Part shown: positions 49,317 to 60,173 of the stretch, in pieces
Position numbering within the stretch: the first letter of the stretch is position 1
How the letters are laid out: the number at the start of each line of letters is the position of its first letter
Assembly (NCBI RefSeq): GCF_014203395.1
Contig: NZ_JACHIW010000001.1
Span: 5,749,501 to 5,813,500 of the forward strand
Length of the DNA: 64,000 nt
Direction: 5' to 3'
DNA from: Saccharopolyspora phatthalungensis
GTDB lineage: Bacteria > Actinomycetota > Actinomycetes > Mycobacteriales > Pseudonocardiaceae
Program-made: the position numbers and the translations under genes
Notes under the pieces: model-generated
Told to the model about the DNA's origin: nothing
Seen by the model: the letters and a program-made list of their open reading frames with translations, nothing else
The model's database searches: none

Positions 49317-50465
49317 TCAGACACAGTTGTGCTCGGGACGGATCTCGGCCCCGGCGAAGCGGCGGACGTCGAGTCCGGTGACGTCGACCACCGGCGGCCG
49401 GCCGAGCACGAGGTCGCGCATCACCTCGCCGATGGCCGGTCCCTGCAGGAAACCGTGGCCGGAAAACCCGGTGGCGTAGAGGAACCGGCCCGGTCCTTCG
49501 GCCTCGCCCACCAGGGCGTTGTGATCCGGCGTGATCTCGTAGAGCCCGGCCCAGCAGTGCGCCACGCCGATGTCGGCCAGCCGCGGCGCGCGCTGCCCCA
49601 CCGCGTCGGTGAGCCGACCGAGCCAGCGGTCGTCGGTGCTCAGCCGGAAGCCGTACTCCTCGTCGGGATCGGACATGCCGATGAGCAGGCCGGGGCCGTC
49701 GTCGTGGAAGTAGAAGCTGGTTTCGAAGTCGATGGTGAAGGGCAGTCTTGGCGGCAGATCCGGCACGGGCTCGGTGACCAGGATCTGCCGGCGTAACGGC
49801 AGGACCGGCAGCTCGACCTCGGCGTACGCACCGACCGTCGCCGACCAGGCACCCGCGGCGCAGACCACAGTGGACGTCTCGACGGTGCCGAAGTCGGTGT
49901 GCACCGCGCTGATCTGTCCGCTGGTGACCTCGATCCCGGTGACCGGGCAGTGCCGTCGCAGCAGGGCGCCGTGCCGGCGGGCCGCCTGCGCATAACCCTG
50001 CACCACGGCTTCGGGCGTGCAGTGTCCGTCGGTGGGGGAGAAGGCCGCGGCCAGTAGCCCGTTGGGCACGACGTAGGGCGAGAGTTCGCATGCCTCGGCG
50101 ACGGTCAGCATCCTGCTCGGCACGCCGAGCTCGTTCTGCACCCGCACGCTGTTCTCGAACGTCGCGACGTCTTCGGGGGAGGCCAGCAGGAACAGGTACC
50201 CGACCTGTTTGAGGTCGATTTCGCCGCCGGGCCGCTGCGCGAAGTTCTCGAACGCGCGCAAGCTGCGCTGCCCGAGCTCGATGTTGACCGGTTCGGAGAA
50301 CTGCGCCCGCACCCCGCCCGCGGCCTTGCTGGTGCTGCCTTCGCCCAGCTCGTCGCGCTCCAGCAGGAGCACATTCACCCCGGCCTCGGCGAGGTGGAAG
50401 GCGGTGCTGACGCCCACCACCCCGCCGCCGATCACCACGACCTCGGCCCGGCCCGGCAGCATCAC
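49317..50465 (-). CDS. DAO-family FAD-dependent amine/amino-acid oxidase
   Basis: A 382-residue flavoprotein of the D-amino-acid oxidase/sarcosine oxidase beta group. It has the FAD motif VVVIGGGVVGVSTAFHLAEAG near residue 10, SKAAGGVRAQF, and the C-terminal GLYEITPDHNALVG with TGFSGHGFLQGPAIGE. It oxidises a secondary or primary amine. The start makes a GTGA overlap with the ALDH stop, so the two are translationally coupled. L-pipecolate, sarcosine or proline-type substrates are all possible. The ALDH partner favours pipecolate. Confidence 0.8.
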   Translation of the reverse strand: MMLPGRAEVVVIGGGVVGVSTAFHLAEAGVNVLLLERDELGEGSTSKAAGGVRAQFSEPVNIELGQRSLRAFENFAQRPGGEIDLKQVGYLFLLASPEDVATFENSVRVQNELGVPSRMLTVAEACELSPYVVPNGLLAAAFSPTDGHCTPEAVVQGYAQAARRHGALLRRHCPVTGIEVTSGQISAVHTDFGTVETSTVVCAAGAWSATVGAYAEVELPVLPLRRQILVTEPVPDLPPRLPFTIDFETSFYFHDDGPGLLIGMSDPDEEYGFRLSTDDRWLGRLTDAVGQRAPRLADIGVAHCWAGLYEITPDHNALVGEAEGPGRFLYATGFSGHGFLQGPAIGEVMRDLVLGRPPVVDVTGLDVRRFAGAEIRPEHNCV

Positions 50466-52045
50466 CGGGCACCGCCGAGCTCGGGCGGTAGCCGGAAGTC
50501 CAGCTCCGGCTCGACGGTGTCGACGTCCATCTGGGCCTTCTGCAGCTTGCCGGAGAAGTCCCAGTTCAACGACTGCCAGCGGGTGAACTGGTCGAGCACC
50601 CAGATGCCGGACTGGCGGCTGCCGTTGCCGGACTTGCCGTTGCCGCCGAAGGGGAGGTGCGCCTCCGCGCCGGAGGTCGAATTGTTCACGCTGACCATGC
50701 CCGCGCCGATGCCCTCCCGGAACCGGAATGCGGTGGCCGGGTCCGTGGTGTAGATCGCAGCGGACAGCCCGTACCCCGGCGCGTTGCCCAGTTCGATGGC
50801 CTCGTCCAAGGTGTCGTAGGTGGTGACCCCGACGATGGGGCCGAAGGTCTCGTTGCGGAACACGTGGTCGTCCGGGCGCAGCCCGTCCAGCAGCACCGGG
50901 TGGTAGTACAGGCCGGTCGAGGCATCGCCCCGGAAACCCTTGCGCGGTTTGGACTCGCCGATCCGCCCGACCGATTCCGAGCCCAGCACGGTGTGGTGGT
51001 CGGCGATGGTGCCCAGGATCGTCTCGAAGTTGTCGGCGAACTTCTGGTCCAGCATTGGGCCGTAGAGCACATCACCGGTCGGGTCACCGATCGCGGCTGC
51101 CCGCAGCGCCGCGTCGAGCCGCCGGATGAACTCGTCGTGCACGTCGCGGTGCACGATCAGGTTGCCCAGCGAGGTGCAGCGCTGCCCGGCGGTGCCCCAC
51201 CCGGAGAACAGCGCGCCCTCCACCGCCAGGTCCAGTTCCGCATCCGGCGCGACGATCATCGGGTTCTTGCCGCCCAGCTCCAGGCACGGGCTCTGCAGGT
51301 ACCGGCCGCACAGCTCGCCGACCCGCGCGCCGACCGCGCTGGAACCGGTGAAGCCGACCTTGTTCACGGTGCCCGCCGCCAGCGCGGACTCCAGCCCCTT
51401 GAAGGTGGCCTCGCCATCGGTGTAGACGAGGTTGAGCACGCCCTTGGGCACCCCGGCGCGCCAGGCCAGCTCGGCCAGCGCCCGCGCCGCACCCGCGGCG
51501 TACTCGGCGGGCTTCCACACCACGGCGTTGCCACACAGCAGCGCGGGCACCATGTACCAGGAAGGCACCGCCACCGGGAAGTTGCCCGCGGTGATCACGA
51601 CCGCCACGCCCACCGGCACGCGGAAGGTGAACAGCTGCTTGTCCGGCATCTCCGAGGGGACCGTCTGCCCGTAGAGCCTGCGGCCCTCGCCGAGGAAGAA
51701 GTCGCAGGTGTCGATGATCTCCTGCACCTCACCGAGCGCCTCGGCGTAGGGCTTGCCGATTTCGCGGGTGACCAGCCGCGCCAGCGACTCCTTGTTCGCC
51801 TCGACCAGCCGGCCGAGCCCGGCCACCACCCGTCCGCGCACCGGCGCGGGCACCTGGGCCCATTCCCGCTGGGCCCGCTGCGCCTGCTCGGTCGCGGCCG
51901 GCAGCGTCTCGGGTCCGCCGAGGGAGACCTTGGCGACCACGTCCTCCAGGTTCGCCGGGTTGCGCGAGAGGTACTCGCCTCCGCCGTCGACCCGGGCGGG
52001 GGCGTCCGGACCGATCACGGAGTTCAACGTCGACTGCACCGACAT
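50462..52045 (-). CDS. Aldehyde dehydrogenase, aminoadipate-semialdehyde (ALDH7-like) type
   Basis: A 527-residue ALDH. Catalytic Cys290 sits in GQRCTSLGN, the general-base Glu in CLELGGKNP, and the NAD region has FTGSSAVGA. The segment GEVQEIIDTCDFFLGEGRRLYG with PSEMP resembles ALDH7/piperidine-6-carboxylate dehydrogenases, which oxidise 2-aminoadipate semialdehyde in lysine and pipecolate breakdown. That specific substrate is inferred. The start 52045 follows GGAAGAGG with short spacing. It leads the three-gene catabolic run. Confidence 0.75.
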   Translation of the reverse strand: MSVQSTLNSVIGPDAPARVDGGGEYLSRNPANLEDVVAKVSLGGPETLPAATEQAQRAQREWAQVPAPVRGRVVAGLGRLVEANKESLARLVTREIGKPYAEALGEVQEIIDTCDFFLGEGRRLYGQTVPSEMPDKQLFTFRVPVGVAVVITAGNFPVAVPSWYMVPALLCGNAVVWKPAEYAAGAARALAELAWRAGVPKGVLNLVYTDGEATFKGLESALAAGTVNKVGFTGSSAVGARVGELCGRYLQSPCLELGGKNPMIVAPDAELDLAVEGALFSGWGTAGQRCTSLGNLIVHRDVHDEFIRRLDAALRAAAIGDPTGDVLYGPMLDQKFADNFETILGTIADHHTVLGSESVGRIGESKPRKGFRGDASTGLYYHPVLLDGLRPDDHVFRNETFGPIVGVTTYDTLDEAIELGNAPGYGLSAAIYTTDPATAFRFREGIGAGMVSVNNSTSGAEAHLPFGGNGKSGNGSRQSGIWVLDQFTRWQSLNWDFSGKLQKAQMDVDTVEPELDFRLPPELGGAR

Positions 52046-52283
52046 GCACCTCTTCCAGCTCGTTGGTGTACTCGTGCGCAGGTGTGCCGCGGCCACCTCC
52101 GCCGCCGGGATCACCGTAAATCGTCGAAGCCACGTTCGCGGAGAATCAGAAGAGTGATTTCTGTTCCTCCTGAGCGACAGTAACGCTGATGCTCGTGATC
52201 GATCTCCGGGCGCGATGAAGTCCATTCCTGCCAACACTGCGGCCGGTGTGGCCGCACTGGCTGATGTGGCAGGGTGCAAGCGC

Positions 52284-52400
52284 ATGAGAGTGTGGAGCGA
52301 CGCCGAGGTCGCCGCGGCACTGGACATGGACACCGCGATCGCCGCGCAGCGGGAGCCAGGTCGTATCGAGCCCGGAGAGACCAGTGCCTTGCACGAGACC
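52284..52400 (+). pseudogene. Remnant of an ornithine cyclodeaminase/mu-crystallin family gene
   Basis: From ATG 52284 the frame gives MRVWSDAEVAAALDMDTAIA followed by AQRE, a good match to the N-terminus of the ornithine cyclodeaminase/mu-crystallin family (MRV..DAEV...LD...AI). The similarity ends after about 25 residues; the rest of the roughly 320-residue family protein is missing. The beta-lactamase-like gene begins at once. A 3' deletion is the simplest reading. Family members include piperideine-2-carboxylate reductases and lysine cyclodeaminases, matching the divergent ALDH/oxidase genes. Confidence 0.45.
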
Positions 52401-52413
52401 GGTGGAGGCAAGC

Positions 52414-53205
52414 GTGGGGTTTGCGGAGCGGCTGCGCGCCGAACTGGTCTTGGACGGGTTTCCGGGGCGGGTGGGTTTCGCGGCGTGGGACCTCGAAGAG
52501 CGGGAGCCCGTGCTGGTCGGCGCGGAGCGGATGGTGCATGCCGCCAGCACGATCAAGGTGCTGATCATGATCGCCGCGTTGCGCGCCGTGCAGGCCGGCC
52601 GGGTCGGGCTGGACACCGAGGTCGAGCTGCCTGCCGAGCGCGCCGGCGGGTTCGGGGTGCTGCGCGAACTCCCCAGCGTGTCGCGGATCTCGCTCGGTGA
52701 CCTGATCGCGTTGATGATCGTGATCAGCGACAACGCCGCCACCAACGCCGTGATCGACGTGGTCGGATTCGGGGCGATCCGGGATTGCGCCGCCGACCTC
52801 GGCTGCAAGGCGACCCGCGTCCAGCGGCGGCTGATGGATCTCAATGCGCCCGGGCGAAACGAGACCACCGCGTTGGACCAGGCGCGCGTGCTCGACGCGC
52901 TGGCCAGGGGAGTGGCGCTGCCGCCGCAGCTGACCGAGCATGCGCTGGACGTCCTGTCCCGGCAGCGGGTCCGGGACCGGCTTCCCGCATTGCTGCCCGA
53001 CGGCGTGCGGTGCTGGAACAAGACCGGCGAGTTGCTGGCGTTGCGCCACGATGTCGGGCTGATCGGCACCGACCGCCCGCGCGCGGTGGTCGCGGTGTTG
53101 GTCGACGAGCTCGCCGACGAACGCTCCCGCACCAGTTACCGCGGCGGGCCCGCCTGCGATCGCATCGCGATGGTAGGTCGGCACGTGTTCGACGCCTTGG
53201 CTTGA
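52414..53205 (+). CDS. Class A beta-lactamase-fold serine hydrolase, no signal peptide
   Basis: A 263-residue serine hydrolase with the complete penicillin-recognising triad: STIK (Ser45-Lys48), SDN (105-107) and KTG (203-205). The omega-loop Glu (ExxLN) of true class A beta-lactamases is not apparent; GRNETTALDQ stands there, as in many uncharacterised PF13354 proteins. No signal peptide is seen with the chosen GTG 52414 (TGGAGG 5 bases upstream) or the longer start at 52384, so it is probably cytoplasmic and not a resistance enzyme. Confidence 0.8.
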   Translation: MGFAERLRAELVLDGFPGRVGFAAWDLEEREPVLVGAERMVHAASTIKVLIMIAALRAVQAGRVGLDTEVELPAERAGGFGVLRELPSVSRISLGDLIALMIVISDNAATNAVIDVVGFGAIRDCAADLGCKATRVQRRLMDLNAPGRNETTALDQARVLDALARGVALPPQLTEHALDVLSRQRVRDRLPALLPDGVRCWNKTGELLALRHDVGLIGTDRPRAVVAVLVDELADERSRTSYRGGPACDRIAMVGRHVFDALA

Positions 53206-53268
53206 GCAACGGGACCGAGCCGCCAACGCGAGCTCCGGACGAATGTGGCCGGAACGTCGGGTGGGCGA

Positions 53269-53320
53269 TTCGCGCGAAATCACCGGCCCCTGCACACAAA
53301 GACCGTCAATTTCGCGCGAA
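53269..53320. terminator. Paired palindromes between convergent genes
   Basis: TTCGCGCGAA, a perfect 10-bp palindrome, occurs at 53269-53278 and again at 53311-53320, both followed by A residues. They lie in the gap between the convergent serine hydrolase and geosmin synthase genes and may work as a two-way terminator. Confidence 0.4.
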
Positions 53321-53338
53321 AACGCCATCAACTCCAGC

Positions 53339-55606
<2,268 letters not shown>

Positions 55607-55691
55607 TCATCGCGGCCAATGCCTGCGACGGTGGTTCCACACGATCGGGAATCGACGTCGCCCGACCAGCCCAATGGGGGGATGCGGTGCG

Positions 55692-57293
55692 TTACGCCTT
55701 CCGCTCGTGCACGACCACGCCGTCGACCATCGTCAGGTCCACCTGACACTGCCCGATCTCCTCCGGCGGCAACGAGAACGGATCCCTGTCGAGTACGACG
55801 AGATCGGCCGCTTTGCCCACTTCGACGGTGCCGGTCTCGCCTTCGACGTGGTTCACCCAGGCACTGCCGACGGTGTACGCGGCGAGCGCATCCACCAGAT
55901 CCAGTGCCTGTTCCGGTAAGAACGGCGCATCGTCGGTGTCCGGTTCGCGCCTGTTGACCGCTACGTGCACCGCCTGCATCGGATCGGCGTCGGACACCGG
56001 CCAATCGCTGCCTGCCGCCAGCACCGCACCGGTCGCGCGCAGCGACCGGAACGGGTACTGCCACCCGGCCCGCCGATGTCCCAGGTGCGGCACGGTCAAC
56101 TCGGTCATCGCCGCGTCGTTGACCGCCCACCGGGGCTGGATCGTCGCGGCGACACCGAGTTCGTGGAACCGCGGGACATCGCTGGGGTGCACCACCTGCA
56201 CGTGCGCGATCTGGTGGCGCAGGTCCCGACCGGTAGGTTCCGAAGCGAGTGCGTTCAGCACCTCGCGCACCGCCCGGTCGCCGATGGCGTGGAAATGCAA
56301 CTGGAAGCCGTCGGCGGTCAGTTCCGGCACCACGGCCGACAGGACCTCGGAATCCACAAAGGACAGCCCGCTGCCGTGGCTGCCGAGGTAGGGCAGCAGC
56401 AATGCGGCGGTGAAGTTCTCGCACACCCCGTCCTGCATGATCTTCACCGCATCGGCGCGGAACCGTCGCCCGCGCGCCTTCCGGCGTCGGTCGCGCAGCT
56501 CCTCGATCTGCTCCCGGCCCCGGGTGCGGTCCCACCACAGCGCGCCGCGCGCCTTGCCGGTCAGCAGCCCTGCCCGGTCGGCCGTCAGGTAGGTCTCCAG
56601 CGTGTCGTCGTAGCCGAGGTAAGGCCCGATGATGGCGTCATGCCAGGACGTCACCCCGCAGGACTGCAGGTGCCGCTGGCCCTCCAGCAGTCCCGTCAAG
56701 TACTCCTGCGGGCTGGTCGGTGGTAGCACCCGTTCGACGAGGCGGGTGGCCCCCTCGTGCAAGGCCCCGGCGGGTTCACCCGCGACGTCGCGTTCGATCC
56801 GGCCGTCCGGCGGATCCGGGGTGTCCCGGTCGATCCCGGCCAACCGCAATGCCGCGGAATTCACCCACGCGCCGTGGTGGTCGCGGTTGAGCAGGTACGC
56901 CGGGCGATCGCCGGTCACGACGTCCAGGGCGGCCCGACTCGGCGTGCCGTGCGGGAACTGACCCATGTCCCAGCCGCCGCCCAGCACCCAGCCCGCATCC
57001 GGCCGGTGGGAGCCGATGCGCCGCAGGCAGTCCGCGGCATCCCGGCATTCGGTGAGGTCGCAGCGCAGCCGCTCGATGCCGCCGAAGACCGGGTGCACGT
57101 GCGCGTCGTGGAAGCCGGGCAGCAGCAGCCGGCCGCGGAGGTCGATCACCTCGGTGGCCGCGGTCCGCTGAGCTCGCACCGCTTGGTGTCCGACGGCCGC
57201 GATCCGGCCGTCGCGCACCGCGACGGCGTCGGTGAACGAGCGGGCGGCGTCCATTGTGGCCACCGGCCCGCCCACGAAGGCCACCTCGCGCAT
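55692..57293 (-). CDS. YtcJ-like metal-dependent amidohydrolase
   Basis: A 533-residue amidohydrolase-3 family protein. The metal-binding HVH sits in LPGFHDAHVHPVFGG, followed by VLGGGWDMG and NRDHHGAWVNS. Later metal ligands appear as QLHFHAIGDRAVRE, HQIAHVQVV and GSDWPVSDADP. It hydrolyses an amide or related C-N bond of unknown small molecules. Start ATG 57293 has no strong ribosome site. It lies behind the YezG-like gene on the same strand. Confidence 0.85.
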   Translation of the reverse strand: MREVAFVGGPVATMDAARSFTDAVAVRDGRIAAVGHQAVRAQRTAATEVIDLRGRLLLPGFHDAHVHPVFGGIERLRCDLTECRDAADCLRRIGSHRPDAGWVLGGGWDMGQFPHGTPSRAALDVVTGDRPAYLLNRDHHGAWVNSAALRLAGIDRDTPDPPDGRIERDVAGEPAGALHEGATRLVERVLPPTSPQEYLTGLLEGQRHLQSCGVTSWHDAIIGPYLGYDDTLETYLTADRAGLLTGKARGALWWDRTRGREQIEELRDRRRKARGRRFRADAVKIMQDGVCENFTAALLLPYLGSHGSGLSFVDSEVLSAVVPELTADGFQLHFHAIGDRAVREVLNALASEPTGRDLRHQIAHVQVVHPSDVPRFHELGVAATIQPRWAVNDAAMTELTVPHLGHRRAGWQYPFRSLRATGAVLAAGSDWPVSDADPMQAVHVAVNRREPDTDDAPFLPEQALDLVDALAAYTVGSAWVNHVEGETGTVEVGKAADLVVLDRDPFSLPPEEIGQCQVDLTMVDGVVVHERKA

Positions 57294-57388
57294 GCCGGGA
57301 TTGTCGCAGGAGTCAGCGTCGCGAAGCAGACCCGTCAGACCCCAACTTCCGGGCAACGGCGTAGCCGCTGAAGCCCGCGGATGCTCGG

Positions 57389-58219
57389 TCAGCCGCGCCA
57401 TTCGCCGGTGATGACGGCGACAGCCTGCTCCCGCACCGGTTCGTCGACCTCCGGGAGCCGGAAGCCGCGGCTGCGGATGTGCGCCAGTAGTTCCGCTTCC
57501 GGCGCGACACCGTGCTGGCGCAGGTAGTAGCCGACCGCGCCGGGCCAGATCCAGCTGCCGTCGGTGTGGAAGGTCATCGGCACCGCGGGGCTGCGGTTCG
57601 GGTCCAGCCGGTCGGTGTCGTAGCTGCGCGCGGCCAGCACGATCGGCGCCTGCTCCAGGTATTCCACGACCTGGTCGCGCTCCGTTGGGTTGACCTCCGG
57701 CCGCTCGGTGATCGGCCGCCCGTCGTCGTCGAAGACCTCCGCGGTGCGCAGCCCCTGTTCGCCGTCGCCGCCCCCGGCCTGCGTCGCCAGCCATTCCGGC
57801 GTGACTGCCGCGGGACGCGGATAGCGGCGCAGCTCGTCGGCGAAGGCTTCGGGCGGGGGAGCGATGCGCCAGTTGGGCTCGTAGTCGCTGTTGAAGTCGA
57901 CGGTGTAGCTGCCCGGTCGTTGCAGCCGGTACAAAGCGCTAACCCAGGTGCCGCGATCCGGCTGGTACATGCCGTTGCGCAAGCGCACGAACAGTTCCGG
58001 GACATCGGCGGGCGCGGCCAGCGGGACGGCCGTGCCGTTGGGGGCGAGCAGTTGCGCGACCAGTTCGTGGTGGTCGCCCAGTTCCCGGTACTCGACGGTG
58101 GCTTCCTGCCAGCCAGGGGGCAGGGCGCGCACGACAACCCGGCCGATCTCCTGGATCAGCTGCTGCTGCGCGACCTCGTCCAGCGATCCCGGTCGGTCGT
58201 GGGGTCCCGGTTGGCTCAT
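57389..58219 (-). CDS. YezG-like hypothetical protein
   Basis: A 276-residue soluble protein. The N-terminal 120 residues resemble YezG/immunity-type domains: ALPPGWQEATVEYRELGDH, RNGMYQPDRGTWVSALYRL and VDFNSDYEPNW. The C-terminal part (FHTDGSWIWPGAVGYYLRQHGV) is widespread in actinomycete proteins of unknown role. Such domains often neutralise a partner toxin, but no toxin gene is next to it. ATG 58219 is the natural start. Confidence 0.65.
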   Translation of the reverse strand: MSQPGPHDRPGSLDEVAQQQLIQEIGRVVVRALPPGWQEATVEYRELGDHHELVAQLLAPNGTAVPLAAPADVPELFVRLRNGMYQPDRGTWVSALYRLQRPGSYTVDFNSDYEPNWRIAPPPEAFADELRRYPRPAAVTPEWLATQAGGGDGEQGLRTAEVFDDDGRPITERPEVNPTERDQVVEYLEQAPIVLAARSYDTDRLDPNRSPAVPMTFHTDGSWIWPGAVGYYLRQHGVAPEAELLAHIRSRGFRLPEVDEPVREQAVAVITGEWRG

Positions 58220-58451
58220 GCCTGCATCCTCCCAGTCGCGCGGGAACCTCGGGTGGCGTTTCCGCCAAAGTTCGTGGCCCGGTTCGCGCGATCCGTCGTA
58301 CGTCGTGCGTGGAAGCTTAAGGCCCCATCGGAGTGACGCATTCGGCCGAGTTGATCGGGCTCGCGATTGCCCTCCGCGCATGCCAACCGGGGGGTAACCG
58401 CGGGACACGCACCCGTTCCGATGATGTAACACATGAGCGAAGCGAAGATTG

Positions 58452-58479
58452 TTGACAATCCGACGACTCCCCGTTTAAT
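58452..58479 (+). promoter_or_regulatory. Near-consensus sigma-70 promoter
   Basis: TTGACA at 58452-58457 and TTTAAT at 58474-58479 with a 16-base spacer, the best promoter match in the window. Transcription would start near 58486, just ahead of the leader ORF. Confidence 0.65.
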
Positions 58480-58513
58480 TTCGAGCCATCCGGGCCGACG
58501 CGGGAGGTGTGCG

Positions 58514-58591
58514 ATGCGAACTGATTCCTGCCGCAATCCGAGCCCGGCTCGTTGGTTGTCTTCTTCCTCGCTCTGGCTGCGACATCACTGA
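58514..58591 (+). CDS. Possible 25-residue leader peptide
   Basis: ATG 58514 has GGGAGG 6 bases upstream and lies about 28 bases after the predicted transcription start. The peptide contains a run of four Ser (WLSSSSLWLRHH at the end) and one Cys. Its stop is followed at once by alternative hairpins before the dehydrogenase gene. The layout is that of an attenuator leader, but no known regulatory codon pattern is evident. Confidence 0.4.
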   Translation: MRTDSCRNPSPARWLSSSSLWLRHH

Positions 58592-58717
58592 CCGAAGTCT
58601 TCGGCAGTGCCGGTGACCGACGCGGGTGCCCCGCGGGTCGCCGAAACATCTATTCCCAGATGAATCTCGGGCGTTCGCGCCCGTGTCAGGTATGCGCTCT
58701 GAGAGGAGGTTCGGCCC

Positions 58718-59911
58718 GTGGCACTCGTCGACCGCGACCCGCTGATGAGGGTGATCTGGACGGACTCGGTGACCGGATGCAATGGCTATCTGGTCGTGCA
58801 CAGCCTGGTGTCCGGTCTCGCGACCGGCGGCACCCGGATGCGCGCCGGCTGCACTTTGTCGGAGGTTGAGGATCTGGCGCGCGGCATGGCGCGCAAGACC
58901 GCCGTGTTCGACCTACCGGTTGGCGGTGCGAAGGGTGGCATCGACTGCGACCCGAAGGATCCGGAAGCCCGCGGCGTGCTCAGCCGCTTCCTGCAGGCGA
59001 TGCGGCCGTGGCTGGACGCCCACTGGGTGACGGCTGAGGACCTCGGGGTGCCGCAACACCTGATCGACGACGTGTTCGCCGAGCTTGGGCTGCATCAGTC
59101 CTATCACGCGGCGATCCGCCGGGCCCCGGACGCCGAGCGCACGCTGCGTCGGGTCCGCGCCGGACTCAACGCCCCGGTACCGGGCGGCCTGCTGCTCGGC
59201 GACGTGGTCGGCGGGTACGGCGTCGCGCAGTGCTGCCTGGGTGTGGTGCACGCCCGCAGCTGGGTGCCGGAAACGACATCGGTGGCGGTGCAGGGCGTCG
59301 GCACGATGGGTGGCGGCGCGGCGTTCTATCTGCACGAGGCGGGGCTGAAGGTCGTCGCGATGGCCGACGCGGTGGGCACCCTGTTCCACCCGGACGGGCT
59401 CGATGTTCCGGCGTTGCTGGAGACTCGTGACCGCTTCGGCGAGATCGACCGCGCTCAGGTTCCCCCGGACGTGCGCCAGCTGCCGCGCGAAGCCGTCCTC
59501 GCCGTCGAGGCGGACGTGCTGATTCCGGCTGCCGTCTCGTATGCGATCCAGGCGCCGCAGGTGCCGCAGGTCAACGCGAAGGTGATCATCGAGGCGGCCA
59601 ACACCCCGGTCACCCCGGACGCGGAGGAGATGCTGGCGACCCGTGGCATTCCGGTGATCCCGGACTTCGTGGCCAACGCCGGGGCGGCGGCGTGGGCCTG
59701 GTGGCTGCTGCTCGGGCGGGTCGACGCCGACCCGGTGCTGTCCTTCCAGGTGTTGCGGGAGGAGATGCTGGCCAAGATCCCGCCGTTGCTGGCGGCCTGG
59801 GACACCGAGAGGCTCACGCCGCGGGCCGCGGCGCTCCAACTCGCCGAGCACCGGACCGAGCAGAACATCGCCGCCGAGGCGCGTGGCCAAGCTCTGCTCA
59901 GCATCCCCTGA
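58718..59911 (+). CDS. Glu/Leu/Phe/Val family amino-acid dehydrogenase, second copy
   Basis: A 397-residue oxidative deaminase: TGGTRMRAGC, the catalytic lysine in LPVGGAKGGID, the cofactor motif VAVQGVGTMGGGAAFYL and PDFVANAGAAAW. It interconverts an amino acid and its 2-oxoacid using NAD(P). GTG 58718 follows AGAGGAGG. It differs clearly from the copy at 48102-49259. The leader region upstream suggests its expression is regulated by attenuation. Valine, leucine or glutamate are possible substrates. Confidence 0.85.
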   Translation: MALVDRDPLMRVIWTDSVTGCNGYLVVHSLVSGLATGGTRMRAGCTLSEVEDLARGMARKTAVFDLPVGGAKGGIDCDPKDPEARGVLSRFLQAMRPWLDAHWVTAEDLGVPQHLIDDVFAELGLHQSYHAAIRRAPDAERTLRRVRAGLNAPVPGGLLLGDVVGGYGVAQCCLGVVHARSWVPETTSVAVQGVGTMGGGAAFYLHEAGLKVVAMADAVGTLFHPDGLDVPALLETRDRFGEIDRAQVPPDVRQLPREAVLAVEADVLIPAAVSYAIQAPQVPQVNAKVIIEAANTPVTPDAEEMLATRGIPVIPDFVANAGAAAWAWWLLLGRVDADPVLSFQVLREEMLAKIPPLLAAWDTERLTPRAAALQLAEHRTEQNIAAEARGQALLSIP

Positions 59912-59974
59912 GCGGCCCTGTGGATCCACTGTGGCGACGCGCCAAGCAGCCTGCTGACATGGGGCAATCGAAGT

Positions 59975-60003
59975 GTGACAACCCGCAGTCGGAGTGCTAG
60001 CGT
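59975..60003 (+). promoter_or_regulatory. Promoter of the cold-shock gene
   Basis: GTGACA (59975-59980) and TAGCGT (59998-60003) with a 17-base spacer. The transcript would begin near 60010 and carry a leader of about 165 nt before the cspA start. Confidence 0.5.
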
Positions 60004-60038
60004 TGCATCGGTTGCAGTTTTGGTCCTAGCAGTACTGG

Positions 60039-60070
60039 AAAGTGCCTGCCAGAACGCAGGCACTTTTTTT
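60039..60070 (+). terminator. Hairpin with T run in the cspA leader
   Basis: AAAGTGCCTGC (60039-60049) pairs perfectly with GCAGGCACTTT (60056-60066) around a 6-nt loop, followed by four more T. It is an excellent intrinsic terminator. It lies downstream of the likely cspA promoter and 104 bases before the cspA start, so it could be an attenuator or could simply end the dehydrogenase transcript. Confidence 0.75.
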
Positions 60071-60173
60071 ATGCCGTGGTGCTTCGGCGCCGCGTCGGGT
60101 ACGGGTGATCAGCTCGGCGACCTGGGGTCTGCGCAGTGTTGACCCTGGCCAGCAGAATCAGGAGAAACAAGGA

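Larger units (their letters stand above)
58220..58717 (+). other. Divergent control region with promoter, leader ORF and hairpins
   Basis: 498 bases separate the divergent YezG-like and ELFV dehydrogenase genes. On the plus strand it has a near-consensus promoter, a 25-codon ORF with a strong ribosome site, and several overlapping hairpins (58592-58604, 58602-58612, about 58612-58642). The part from 58220 to 58440 shows nothing recognisable beyond a presumed minus-strand promoter. Confidence 0.6.
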
